The translations under genes were made by a program, and so were the position numbers. Shown piece by piece: positions 7,509-15,755 of a DNA stretch of 51,938 nucleotides. The notes below the pieces were generated by a model, which saw only the letters and a list, made by a program, of their open reading frames with translations, searched no databases and had not been told where the DNA came from. The stretch is taken from NCBI GenBank assembly GCA_910585205.1, contig CAJUCC010000078.1:1-51938 (forward strand). The letters are read 5' to 3'. This stretch comes from an uncultured Lachnospiraceae bacterium (GTDB lineage: Bacteria; Bacillota; Clostridia; Lachnospirales; Lachnospiraceae). Numbering within the stretch: position 1 is the first letter of the stretch; each line of letters starts with the position of its first letter.

Positions 7509-9425
7509 ATGAAAACGCACCGAAATGTGAAACAGAAAATTATCTTCTATGTTATGTCCGTAGCCATTCTGCTCACCGCACTGGTGACAACGATTATGGC
7601 GCTTGGCAGTATCCGTTCCACCAACACAGTTCTTCTTGACAATATGCAGATCACGGCCCGCATTGCCGCGCAAAATCTCAGTTCCAATCTGCACCTGCTC
7701 ACGGAACGGATGTATAATTTTTCCATAGAACCTGTCTTTCTTGATGACACTGTCCCGTCGGAAGAAAAACAGACGCGGTTTGACGACATCAAAAACCAGA
7801 TTGAATTTGTCTGGCTTGCGGCATATGACCTGTCGGGGCAGAAACTGTACGGGGATGACTATGCACCGGATTCCATCGCCGATACGGAGTACTATTCCCT
7901 GCTCACCGAGACAGGAAGCATGGTCATCGGAGAACCCTATTACGATAACGATACACTGCAGCTCTGCGTGGGCGCTTCCGTAATAAAAGACGAAGAAACT
8001 TCCGCCTATCTGGTCGGCAGTTATAAATACGATATTCTCAACGATGTACTGAGCCAGCTTGTGCTCGGTGATACCGGCAGTGCCTGTATCATCGATGAAG
8101 ACGGTAACATTATCGGCGACCGCACGCTGCAGAACATCATTGACCGCAAAAATGTCTATGACCTTTATCCCGCTTCCCGAAATGCCGCGGTTTTTGACAA
8201 AATCTCCGCATTCCAGATCGGTTCCACCGTGATAAAGATGGGAAATGTCAACAACTATACCGGTTATGCCCCCATACCCGGAACCAACTGGGCGCTGATT
8301 GTTTACGCCCCGCGGGGAGAATTTATGGGGACTACATTTTACTCGATTGCGCTTTGTGTGCTGCTGTCCGTTCTGCTGTTGGCATGTGCCGCCGCCGTCG
8401 TTATTCCGGCGGCAAAGCGAATCTCCGATCCGCTGTCTGCCGCTACCAGGCGCCTGCAGGCGCTTTCCGACGGGAATCTGACCGAAACCGTTCCCCGCTC
8501 TGACAACGACGACGAAACGGGCATTCTGACAGATGCGCTTTCCAAAACCATCGACAGCCTCAGGCATTATATCCAGGACATAGAATCCTGTCTGCGTGTA
8601 TTGGCATCGGGCGACTATACCATCAATGTCCCCAACCACTTCCGGGGTGATTTCTCTTCCATACGGGATTCGCTCCGCCATATCACTGCCGCACTGAACC
8701 GCACTATGCTGCGCATGAATCACTCCTCCGCGGAGGTTTCTAACTGCGCCCGGCAGCTTCTGGACGGTTCCCGGGAACAGGGTATGCTGCTGCAGGATAT
8801 GGAACAGGATATGAGCGCCATTACCACTTCCATCGAAAAAAACCGGGAAAATGTTCTGCAGATCGAACAATGCGCGGAAATGGCCGGTCAGAAAACTGCA
8901 CTGGGTGACGGTTATATGCGGAGCATGCTCGACGCCATGTCACAGATTCACAATACGGTAAAAGAAATTTCCAAGATCAGCCTGTTGATCGAAGACATTT
9001 CCCGCCAGACCAATCTGCTGTCACTGAACGCCGCCGTGGAAGCTTCCCGGGCCGGGGAAGCCGGCCGTGGTTTTGCAGTCGTCGCCAATGAGATCAGCGT
9101 ACTCTCCAATCAGACAGCCGATGCCCTGCGGGAGACCGGAAACCTGATTACGCGCTCCAATGAGTCGATTCAGGCAGGTCTGGAAACCGCAGACCGGACG
9201 GCTGCCACTTTCCGGGAGATCGCCGGACTGACACAGCAGTACCGGGATATTTCCATCCGTCTCACCGATACGGTACAGCAGCAGACCGACGCCGTTGCTT
9301 CTGCCAATGACCGCCTGTCCACGCTGCGCAATATCGCGGATCAAAACGACCAGATGGCAGAGAAATCTCTCGATCAGGCAAAAGAGCTACAGGATTACGT
9401 CTCTCAGGTAAAAATAAAAGCATGA
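7509..9425 (+). CDS. Methyl-accepting chemotaxis protein (Cache-type sensor)
   Basis: 638-residue transmembrane chemoreceptor. TM1 spans about 10-33 and TM2 about 276-300, enclosing a roughly 240-residue extracellular region with the look of a double-Cache ligand domain (EYYSLLTETGSMVIGEPYYD; a Cache-like strand SACIIDEDGNIIGD). A HAMP domain (about 301-353) and a second HAMP-like segment (DIESCLRVLASGDYTINV) follow. The cytoplasmic signalling tip is conserved: EASRAGEAGRGFAVVANEI near 511-529. The ligand is not predictable. It is separated by 71 bp from the DUF4364 gene, and an FMN-binding-type lipoprotein gene begins 18 bp after it, so these two genes probably form a unit. Confidence 0.93.
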   Translation: MKTHRNVKQKIIFYVMSVAILLTALVTTIMALGSIRSTNTVLLDNMQITARIAAQNLSSNLHLLTERMYNFSIEPVFLDDTVPSEEKQTRFDDIKNQIEFVWLAAYDLSGQKLYGDDYAPDSIADTEYYSLLTETGSMVIGEPYYDNDTLQLCVGASVIKDEETSAYLVGSYKYDILNDVLSQLVLGDTGSACIIDEDGNIIGDRTLQNIIDRKNVYDLYPASRNAAVFDKISAFQIGSTVIKMGNVNNYTGYAPIPGTNWALIVYAPRGEFMGTTFYSIALCVLLSVLLLACAAAVVIPAAKRISDPLSAATRRLQALSDGNLTETVPRSDNDDETGILTDALSKTIDSLRHYIQDIESCLRVLASGDYTINVPNHFRGDFSSIRDSLRHITAALNRTMLRMNHSSAEVSNCARQLLDGSREQGMLLQDMEQDMSAITTSIEKNRENVLQIEQCAEMAGQKTALGDGYMRSMLDAMSQIHNTVKEISKISLLIEDISRQTNLLSLNAAVEASRAGEAGRGFAVVANEISVLSNQTADALRETGNLITRSNESIQAGLETADRTAATFREIAGLTQQYRDISIRLTDTVQQQTDAVASANDRLSTLRNIADQNDQMAEKSLDQAKELQDYVSQVKIKA

Positions 9426-9443
9426 TATAATATGGAGGTTATG

Positions 9444-9878
9444 ATGAAAAAGAAAATTTTGCTTGCCGTTATAACGGCGGCCGTCCTTCTGGGCGGCTGC
9501 GGTTCTCAGTCCGGTATGAAAGACGGCTTTTACACCGCGGAAACGGCAGAATACAGCCATGGCTGGAAAGAATATGTCTGCATTATGGTAAAGGACAATG
9601 CGATCGTCTCCGTGGAGTTTAACGCCAAAAACCCGAGCGGTTATATCAAGGCATGGGATAACGCCTATATGCAGAACATGTCCACCGTTAGCGGCACCTA
9701 CCCCAACGAATACACCCGTCTCTATGGCGCACAGCTTCTTGCGGAACAGGGCGATTTCCAGCTTGACGCCGTCAGCGGCGCTTCCCACTCCGGTCACAAT
9801 TTCGAAAAACTGGCCGCGGCCGTAATGGAACAGGCCCGCAAAGGTGATTCGACGACCGTACAGGTGGCAACAGAATAG
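9444..9878 (+). CDS. FMN-binding-domain lipoprotein
   Basis: 144-residue lipoprotein with signal peptide and lipobox L-G-G-C (Cys near residue 18). The ATG at 9444 is favoured because GGAGG (9434-9438) is 5 nt upstream; ATGs at 9432 and 9441 are too close to it. The mature part (DGFYTAETAEYSHGW, VSVEFNAKNPSGYIK, TYPNEYTRLYG, DAVSGASHSG) matches the extracellular FMN-binding fold. In proven members ApbE attaches FMN to Thr of an SGAT motif; here the motif reads SGASHS, so Ser replaces Thr and covalent flavinylation is uncertain. The gene follows the chemoreceptor by 18 bp, which hints at a shared redox or substrate-sensing role. That link is inference. Confidence 0.8.
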   Translation: MKKKILLAVITAAVLLGGCGSQSGMKDGFYTAETAEYSHGWKEYVCIMVKDNAIVSVEFNAKNPSGYIKAWDNAYMQNMSTVSGTYPNEYTRLYGAQLLAEQGDFQLDAVSGASHSGHNFEKLAAAVMEQARKGDSTTVQVATE

Positions 9879-9930
9879 ACCGGCAGTCAGTCACACCGTC
9901 TGCAAATCAGACGACCTGCGGATGCGTGAC

Positions 9931-9975
9931 AAAAAAACAGCCGGAGAAGATGGTTTCCGCCATCTTCTCCGGCTG
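9931..9975 (-). terminator. Strong terminator, mainly for the minus-strand radical SAM operon
   Basis: 16-bp perfect stem (9938-9953 and 9960-9975) with a 6-nt loop. On the minus strand it is followed by seven U residues (9931-9937), a textbook Rho-independent terminator about 60 bp beyond the stop at 10040. On the plus strand the hairpin lacks a U-tract, but may still help end the chemoreceptor unit. Confidence 0.88.
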
Positions 9976-10039
9976 TATTCGATACAGGGAATGATTCTTC
10001 ATCCACACGTTTATCGTCAGACCGAATTTTACTCCCGTT

Positions 10040-11548
10040 TCATTCTCCTCCACAAATCTGCATCATCTCCGCATCCGCCGGGGAATCCCCGAACGCGAAC
10101 GTTTCTTTCAGCGGAATCGAAAGCCGCCGGCACAGCATCCTCACGCCGGCGGCCTTTCCCGCCTGCGCAGACACAATCTGCATACGGCTCCCTTCCACAA
10201 AATATCGTATTCCTTTCTGCCCGGGACAAGCGCTCTGGCCAAAAGCCCGAAAAACCGCTTCTGCATCCTCCCTTTTCCACGGCATATGCGCAGGACGCAG
10301 CAATGTCACTTTATAACAGCCCGCAGCGCTGCGGTATGCCAGCGTGCGAAACCCGTATTTCCGGTTCAGCTCCTTTTGCTGCGCAAAGCAGGCCACGGAA
10401 CTGTCCTCCAAAGTCAGATACCGCTCCTGCCGCCGTCCGTCTTCCTCCCATACCAGATGCGCGCCGCCGGCGAAAATCCCGCCCGCGAACAGCCGCCCGG
10501 CTCTGCCCAGACGTTTCCCGGCATCCCGGCGGCACAGTGTCGTCGCCAGAAAGAGCAGCGTCCCGTCCCGGGCAAGCCCTTCCAGCCCTGCCAGCATATA
10601 ATCCGGCACACCGCCGCCCGCTCTGCAGCCAGGCACCCCTGCGCCTGTTCTCACGTCCGAAACCAACGTCCCCTCCACATCGAGAAAAACGGCGCGCGGA
10701 CGGCGGGGAATCCGAAACAGCGGATACTCGCCGAACAGCATCCGGTTCATAAATTCCGCTCTGCCGCCGTAAGCCAGATAACAGGAACAACGCTTCCGCC
10801 CGCAGCGCGGCGCGGGAAAGCCGTTGCCCCAACGCACCGGCAGCGCCGGACTGATATTACAGATGTGCAGCCGTCCGTCTCCTTCCACAAACAGCCGCTG
10901 CCCGCACAGAGACACATCGGCAGCGACAGGCGCCAGCTCCCGCCTGAAATACGGGTCGATCTCCAGGAAGCCTTCCTGTTCCGCCTCCGTGTACGCCCGC
11001 CCCAGACCGTCCATCCGGTTAATCCACAGATATATTTCCGCCGGCAGCGCAGTCCGCAGCCGGCGCAGCAGCGCGAGATTATCCGGCACACCCACGGCGC
11101 CCGCACACAGCGTAACCCCCGCCTGCAACAGTTCCCGGCAGCGGGCCGCAAAATCGGGCACGGTTGTCATCTCCGGGTGAAACGTCGCCCAAAGCCGCAG
11201 CTTTTCCGGCCGCCCGCCGGCCTGTACAAACCGCTTCCGATATGTATCCATGGAAAAGCTCAAATTTGTCTGCACCCCGGCCGCATCCATCCACGGCCGC
11301 GCGCTAAGCTGTGCCAGCCCTTCCCAGTACCACGGATGCACCAGCGCTTCCCCATAGGGAACGACCATCAGGGCGCGCACTCCCATCTCCTCCGCCGCCC
11401 GGTCAAACGTATGCAGAAACGAGAACCACTGCTCTTTGTCTTTCTCCAGCGCGCCGACAGACATCGGATGTTTGGAAAACGGACAATACGAGCAATGGTA
11501 ATTACAGCTTTTCAGACTGCCGCGGTATAAAACCATATGTTTATCCAC
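10040..11548 (-). CDS. STM4011-like radical SAM protein fused to a HAD hydrolase
   Basis: 502 residues, two domains. Residues 1-275 are radical SAM with C15, C19 and C22 (CNYHCSYC) and further cysteines (C215, C230, C249, C254, C256; CGRKRCSC) that could bind an auxiliary cluster. The sequence fits the STM4011 family, which is normally a stand-alone protein. Residues about 285-502 are a HAD phosphatase: motif I FLDVEGTL (nucleophile Asp290; Glu in place of the second Asp, as in enolase-phosphatases) and motif IV FGDSPADAEM (Asp488, Asp492). The protein stops about 10 residues after motif IV, short for a HAD fold. A GTG start (11548) is preceded by GGGAGG at 6 nt and overlaps the STM4012 stop by 8 bp. 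Last gene of the cluster; substrate unknown. Confidence 0.82.
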   Translation of the reverse strand: MDKHMVLYRGSLKSCNYHCSYCPFSKHPMSVGALEKDKEQWFSFLHTFDRAAEEMGVRALMVVPYGEALVHPWYWEGLAQLSARPWMDAAGVQTNLSFSMDTYRKRFVQAGGRPEKLRLWATFHPEMTTVPDFAARCRELLQAGVTLCAGAVGVPDNLALLRRLRTALPAEIYLWINRMDGLGRAYTEAEQEGFLEIDPYFRRELAPVAADVSLCGQRLFVEGDGRLHICNISPALPVRWGNGFPAPRCGRKRCSCYLAYGGRAEFMNRMLFGEYPLFRIPRRPRAVFLDVEGTLVSDVRTGAGVPGCRAGGGVPDYMLAGLEGLARDGTLLFLATTLCRRDAGKRLGRAGRLFAGGIFAGGAHLVWEEDGRRQERYLTLEDSSVACFAQQKELNRKYGFRTLAYRSAAGCYKVTLLRPAHMPWKREDAEAVFRAFGQSACPGQKGIRYFVEGSRMQIVSAQAGKAAGVRMLCRRLSIPLKETFAFGDSPADAEMMQICGGE

Positions 11549-12830
11549 CGTTTTCCTCCCATGCCGCCATCGCTGCCCGAACCTGCGGCGAAATCAGTTT
11601 TGGCCCCAGGCAATCGGAAAGCGCCAGCCCCTGCTCCGTCAGCGTCAGATAATTCCCCCGGCGGCAGAGATACCCCGCCTGCATCCAGCTTTGCAGAAGC
11701 GGGAAGTCCTCCGTAACCGCGCCGCCATAATGCGCGGCGTACCGCTCCGTATCCAGCCCCGGCCGGATCAGCAGATGCCGGATCACATACCGCCGTTTCA
11801 TTTCGTCCTCCGACAACAGATAACCGTTCGAAATAACCGTATAGTCCTGCGTACGCTCAAATGCGGCAAGCCGCTGCAGACACGCCGCACCGGACACGGC
11901 ATACGGACTGCAGAAATGCAGGTTGCCCAGATAGCTGCGTCCGCCGCACCCCAGAGCAAGCGACGCGCCGAATCCGCATTCCGCAAACTGCCGCGTATCC
12001 TGCCCGCGCACAAAGCGGCGCATGGAATCCTGCCGCATCCCCCGCTCCCGCAAAAGGCCGTTGCCCGCATGGTACAGCGCAAGCGCCGCCGACGCGTCGG
12101 CCACGGTACCCAGATGTTCCAGCCCCGTGCCCGGTTTCACATACAGCGGATACAGGAATATCTCATCCGGTTCATACGCCAGCGCTTCTTCCAGCGTTGA
12201 CAGCAGTGATTCCCGGCTCTGTCCCGGAATACCGTATATAAAGTCCACATTCACACAGGAAAAAGCAAAGCTGCGCAGCCGTTCCCAGGCCTCCCTTGCC
12301 CGGTCTGCGGTGTGCTGTCTGCCAAGGGCGGAGAGCTCCGCATTATGAAAGCTCTGAATCCCCATGCTGACCCTTGTCACACCCGCCTGCCGCAGCAGCC
12401 GCAGCTTTTCGTCCGTCGTCTGATTGGGAGCCGTTTCCACGATAATCTCCGGGTGTTCTGAAAAACGAAAATAACGGAAAACTATGTCAAACATCCGTTC
12501 CGTCTGTGCCGGTGTCAGATACAGCGGTGTCCCGCCGCCGATCACCAGTTCGGAGAATACCGGTGCATGCGCTTCCAGAACCTCTGCATACTGCCTGCTC
12601 TGCCGCTCCACGGCATCCAGATAAGCGTCCACCGAAGACGCCGGCTGCCCCGCAACGGAAAACAGATTGCAGTAACCGCACTTGGCCTGACAGAAGGGGA
12701 TGTGCAGATACAGACTGCATTGCCGGCCGGAAAGAAATCCGGCATATGCGCCCAGAGAAATACCTTCCAGCGGGCGATACGCCGTCTTATGCGGATAACT
12801 GTACATATATTGCTCATAAAGACTCATCAT
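11541..12830 (-). CDS. STM4012-like radical SAM protein (HemN-like)
   Basis: 429 residues. The HemN-like signature YLHIPFCQAKCGYCN places Cys at 47, 51 and 54, followed by VIGGGTPLYL and the GIQSFHNAEL segment seen in coproporphyrinogen dehydrogenase relatives; a HemN_C-like region ends the protein. The residue after the third Cys is Asn, whereas true HemN has a fourth Cys two residues on (CxxxCxxCxC), so haem synthesis is unlikely. Its place between a STM4013-like hydrolase and a STM4011-like enzyme supports the STM4012 family. Two adjacent ATGs (12830, 12827) share a GGAG site; the second has the better spacing. Reaction and substrate are unknown. Confidence 0.82.
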   Translation of the reverse strand: MMSLYEQYMYSYPHKTAYRPLEGISLGAYAGFLSGRQCSLYLHIPFCQAKCGYCNLFSVAGQPASSVDAYLDAVERQSRQYAEVLEAHAPVFSELVIGGGTPLYLTPAQTERMFDIVFRYFRFSEHPEIIVETAPNQTTDEKLRLLRQAGVTRVSMGIQSFHNAELSALGRQHTADRAREAWERLRSFAFSCVNVDFIYGIPGQSRESLLSTLEEALAYEPDEIFLYPLYVKPGTGLEHLGTVADASAALALYHAGNGLLRERGMRQDSMRRFVRGQDTRQFAECGFGASLALGCGGRSYLGNLHFCSPYAVSGAACLQRLAAFERTQDYTVISNGYLLSEDEMKRRYVIRHLLIRPGLDTERYAAHYGGAVTEDFPLLQSWMQAGYLCRRGNYLTLTEQGLALSDCLGPKLISPQVRAAMAAWEENGG

Positions 12831-12853
12831 TCACTCCGTTCCGGCTGCGCCGC

Positions 12854-13795
12854 TCATAAAAAGAAATGTTTATACGGCACCGTGTTCACAATCGGATGAT
12901 TGATACCGTGAAACTGGCAGCCGTCCTCGCCATAGCAGGTTCCGTGATCCGAACAGCAGATTACGAACGTCTCTCCCCGCTTTTCCTTCCATCCGGCAAA
13001 AAGGCGCCCCAGTTCCCCGTCTACATACCGCAGTGCGGCGGCATGGCTCTCCACACTGTCATGGGAAGCCCCTTCCAGATAAAAATAATTGGGATAATGA
13101 ATCGCATCCACATTCAGATAGAGAAAAATACGCTGCTCCTGTTCTGCGCGCTCCAGTTTTTTCAAAATAAAGTCCACCTGATTTTTCGTACTGTCTTTCA
13201 CCGGACAGGCGAAAGAAGGATTCCAGTAGCTTTTCCGAAAATATCCCGGGAAAACCTTTCCCAGATCCGAACGCTTGTCAAAAAACGCCACCCCGCCGAC
13301 GCACCACGTATCGTAGCCGTCCCGTTCCAGCCCTTCCATAATCGTACTGCCCGTAAAACCATACGCCCCGGCAGGCACCTTCTTCCCAAGTCCGATTGCA
13401 CGCGGGAAAAACAAAAGCTCCCGGTCCGTGACGTTTTTCGCGTCATAATAAGACGGCAGAAAACCGGAAAACATCGCGTGATGAGACGGCCAGGTAAAGT
13501 TTCCCGGCGCCTGACACTTTTTCCATGCGCCATACCGGTTCAGTACCGGCGTCTCTCCGGCCGCCTCCTGCTGCGCCGCCACATCATACCGCAATGTGTC
13601 CAGACAGATAAAGAGAATGTCACAACGGCCCACAACCTGTCCCATATCCACCGAAGTCTCCCGCTGCCTGCCGGGAGCCGCAAACAGACGCAGCGGCACC
13701 TCTTTCTCGGTTTCCGGCGCCGCTGTATCCGCACACACCGGCTGTGTTTCCGGCGCCGCTGTGCCTTCCGTCATCCGTCTCTGTTCCGTTTCCAT
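12854..13795 (-). CDS. STM4013/SEN3800-like hydrolase (alkaline phosphatase/sulfatase fold)
   Basis: 313 residues from the ATG at 13795, which has a very strong GGAGGAGG site 7-8 nt upstream. The catalytic domain begins near residue 50: DILFICLDTLRYDV supplies a metal-binding Asp, FTWPSHHAMFSG the nucleophile position (Thr or Ser of TWPSH), and CSDHGTCYGEDG plus HGINHPIV the distal Asp/His ligands of the alkaline-phosphatase superfamily. No signal peptide, so it acts in the cytoplasm. The first 50 residues are low-complexity, contain a 12-residue repeat (TAAPET twice) and overlap the upstream STM4014-like gene by 176 bp out of frame. An internal ATG at 13645 would cut the overlap to 26 bp but has a poor ribosome site. 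Substrate unknown. Confidence 0.8.
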   Translation of the reverse strand: METEQRRMTEGTAAPETQPVCADTAAPETEKEVPLRLFAAPGRQRETSVDMGQVVGRCDILFICLDTLRYDVAAQQEAAGETPVLNRYGAWKKCQAPGNFTWPSHHAMFSGFLPSYYDAKNVTDRELLFFPRAIGLGKKVPAGAYGFTGSTIMEGLERDGYDTWCVGGVAFFDKRSDLGKVFPGYFRKSYWNPSFACPVKDSTKNQVDFILKKLERAEQEQRIFLYLNVDAIHYPNYFYLEGASHDSVESHAAALRYVDGELGRLFAGWKEKRGETFVICCSDHGTCYGEDGCQFHGINHPIVNTVPYKHFFL

Positions 13796-14840
13796 CGCTT
13801 TTTCCTCCTCCGTCCAGCCATTTACCGATATATTCCGCCTGTCGGCGATAGATTCTGTTCTCGCGGAAAATGTCCTGATAGATCAGGTCCCCCTGCGCAT
13901 TCATCTCCAGAATTCTCGGGCGCAGACTCCCCTTTTCCAGTAAAACATCGATCCCGGCGCCGGTCAGTCCCGGAAACCGGTCCGCCGCCGCACGGCACAT
14001 GCGGATGATATTCTCCCATAAATCTTCCGAAAGCCCGAGTTTCACGGCATCCTCCGGGTGATTATTCAACTGCAGATTCGTAATCGGCCCCCGGGAAAGT
14101 CTGGCCAGTATATAGTCCGCCTGCCCGTCCTGCAGAACCACACGCAGATCATACGAATACCCGTTATGCTCCGCTTTGGCATACCACCGCTCTATAATAC
14201 AATCCACCTGTAACAGTTCTTCCAGCATCGCAACGACATCCGCCGGGTCGCGAAAGCAGCGCAGCCGCCCCGTATTGACCAGTCCCTGCTCCGCCGTCCG
14301 GCAGGCGCATGTGTAGAGCGCCATGCGCCCCGATGCCTGCTGCCAGCGCAGAGCCGACACCCCCGCCGCCCCGGACCCGTACACCGGTTTGATAAACACC
14401 TGCCCGATCCTTTTCTCCCGCATCGCCTCAAACAATGCGTCCGCCGACCGCATGCGCTCCGTATGCAAAAGCGCCGTGACCGGGATGCCTGCCGACTGCA
14501 GCGTTTCCTTGCACAATCGTTTATCCAGAAGCGCGGCAATGGCCTGCGGATGATTCCAGAAGGTGATCTTCTCCTGCCGCGCCCTGGCCGACAAGGAAGC
14601 AAGCGCCGCCCGGTAATCTCCCGTCAGCCCGTCCAGCTCTCCCAGCGCGCAGCTTTCCCACCGCGGCGGATCAATTTTCAGAAACCATTCCCCGTGCTCC
14701 GTCCGCTCTCCCGCTCCGCCCCGCAGATCAAAATCCCTCCAGTCCCAAAAACGGACCGACACACCTGCCTGCGCCAAAGCCCGCTGCAGATAGTCCGTCC
14801 GTCTGGTTCCCGGATTTCCGAGTAAAACCGCCTGTCTCAT
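13620..14840 (-). CDS. STM4014-like ATP-grasp protein
   Basis: 406 residues. The ATP-grasp fold is visible in the ATP-binding Lys of VFIKPVYGSGAAGVSAL (near residue 170), DLRVV near 252 and the metal-binding EMNAQGDLIYQD near 313, similar to RimK-type carboxylate-amine ligases. The N-terminus (AVLLGNPGTRRTDYLQRAL) is a pre-ATP-grasp domain. The ATG overlaps the stop of the STM4015-like gene (ATGA at 14837-14840). The last 55-60 codons look non-native (Gly/Ala/Arg-rich) and run over the start of the STM4013-like gene in another frame; the conserved fold seems to end near EYIGKWLD. Presumed to form an amide or ester bond on a peptide or small molecule; the partner is unknown. Confidence 0.78.
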   Translation of the reverse strand: MRQAVLLGNPGTRRTDYLQRALAQAGVSVRFWDWRDFDLRGGAGERTEHGEWFLKIDPPRWESCALGELDGLTGDYRAALASLSARARQEKITFWNHPQAIAALLDKRLCKETLQSAGIPVTALLHTERMRSADALFEAMREKRIGQVFIKPVYGSGAAGVSALRWQQASGRMALYTCACRTAEQGLVNTGRLRCFRDPADVVAMLEELLQVDCIIERWYAKAEHNGYSYDLRVVLQDGQADYILARLSRGPITNLQLNNHPEDAVKLGLSEDLWENIIRMCRAAADRFPGLTGAGIDVLLEKGSLRPRILEMNAQGDLIYQDIFRENRIYRRQAEYIGKWLDGGGKSDGNGTETDDGRHSGAGNTAGVCGYSGAGNRERGAAASVCGSRQAAGDFGGYGTGCGPL

Positions 14841-15715
14841 TCCGTCAGCATCGCATTCATCCAGATCTCGCCGTGATACTCTTCGGCTTCATTCTGCTCC
14901 GATACATCGACCGCAATCGGAAGATTCTCCAATTTCTCCATCATTTCATCCGTCAGATAATGATAATGCACATCCAGCGTTTTCACATTCGGATATGCGG
15001 GAAGTTTCTCCAGCAAAAGCGCCCCGCCCTCGTCTGTCAATGTCCCCATCGACAAATCCAGTGTACTGATCTGCCCCATATATTTGCTCGCCAGCACGAC
15101 TTCTGTCAGCTCATCCTGTATCTCACTGTCCACAATCCCCAGATATTCCAGTTTGGGAAAATCGGATTGCCCCAGAAGCCCCGCAATCATGTCAGCGTCT
15201 CCGTCAAAGCCGTAATTGTCAATGCCGATGTAGAGCTGCAGTTTTTTCAGATTGGGAAGTTTGGCTTTCTGCACTGCCTGAATCACATCCCCGGGCAGAC
15301 CGCCGCAGATAATCGTCAATGCCTCCAGATTTTCATGGCTTACCTCGCCCAGTTCCAGATCCGTACTGCCCTTGATCGTCAGCTCACGCAGCTGCGGCAT
15401 AGCCGCCCAGAGCTTGCTGTAGTTACCCTGAACAATCCATGACACCTCGCACTCCTCATAGCTCATATCACCGATAAACAGCTTTTCAATATGGGAAAAC
15501 CGCGCAGCCTGCTCCACGATGCCGTCGATCACCTTCTGGCATCCCTCCTCCCAGGTGCAGCCCCAGTCTCCGATAATCAGCTCCGTCAGCTTTGGAAAAT
15601 CATCGTCAGCCAGAATATCCGCGATCAGCGTTTCCGATCCCTTTCCCTCACATTCATATTCATCGTAGTCATAGCTGTACTTTTTTGCGCTTCCGTTCCG
15701 TTTTTCGTCTCTCAT
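14837..15715 (-). CDS. STM4015-like leucine-rich-repeat protein
   Basis: 292 residues with irregular leucine-rich repeats: LTELIIGDWG, IEKLFIGDMS, LRELTIKGST, LEALTIICGG, LKKLQLYIGI, LEYLGIVDSE, ISTLDLSMGT, VKTLDVHYHY. The solenoid fills almost the whole chain after a polar, Asp/Tyr-rich N-terminus (YSYDYDEYECEGKG). No signal peptide or membrane helix, so a cytoplasmic binding scaffold is likely. AGGAGGG lies 9 nt before the ATG. It is the first of the five STM4011-4015-type genes, 40 bp after the hybrid kinase gene, and is translationally coupled to the ATP-grasp gene. Whether it is a scaffold or itself the modification target is not known. Confidence 0.78.
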   Translation of the reverse strand: MRDEKRNGSAKKYSYDYDEYECEGKGSETLIADILADDDFPKLTELIIGDWGCTWEEGCQKVIDGIVEQAARFSHIEKLFIGDMSYEECEVSWIVQGNYSKLWAAMPQLRELTIKGSTDLELGEVSHENLEALTIICGGLPGDVIQAVQKAKLPNLKKLQLYIGIDNYGFDGDADMIAGLLGQSDFPKLEYLGIVDSEIQDELTEVVLASKYMGQISTLDLSMGTLTDEGGALLLEKLPAYPNVKTLDVHYHYLTDEMMEKLENLPIAVDVSEQNEAEEYHGEIWMNAMLTE

Positions 15716-15755
15716 AACCGATACCCTCCTGTTTTGTTTTCCATGTTCCCCGTAT

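Noticed and set aside
10286..11530. Long plus-strand frame opposite the radical SAM-HAD gene
   Set aside because: The product is Pro/Arg/Gln-rich with no motif. The minus-strand gene has radical SAM and HAD motifs and a proper start.
11541..12830. Annotation of the HemN-like gene as coproporphyrinogen dehydrogenase (hemN/hemW)
   Set aside because: The fourth cluster-proximal Cys of HemN is replaced (CGYCN) and the gene sits in a STM4011-4015-type cluster, not with haem genes.
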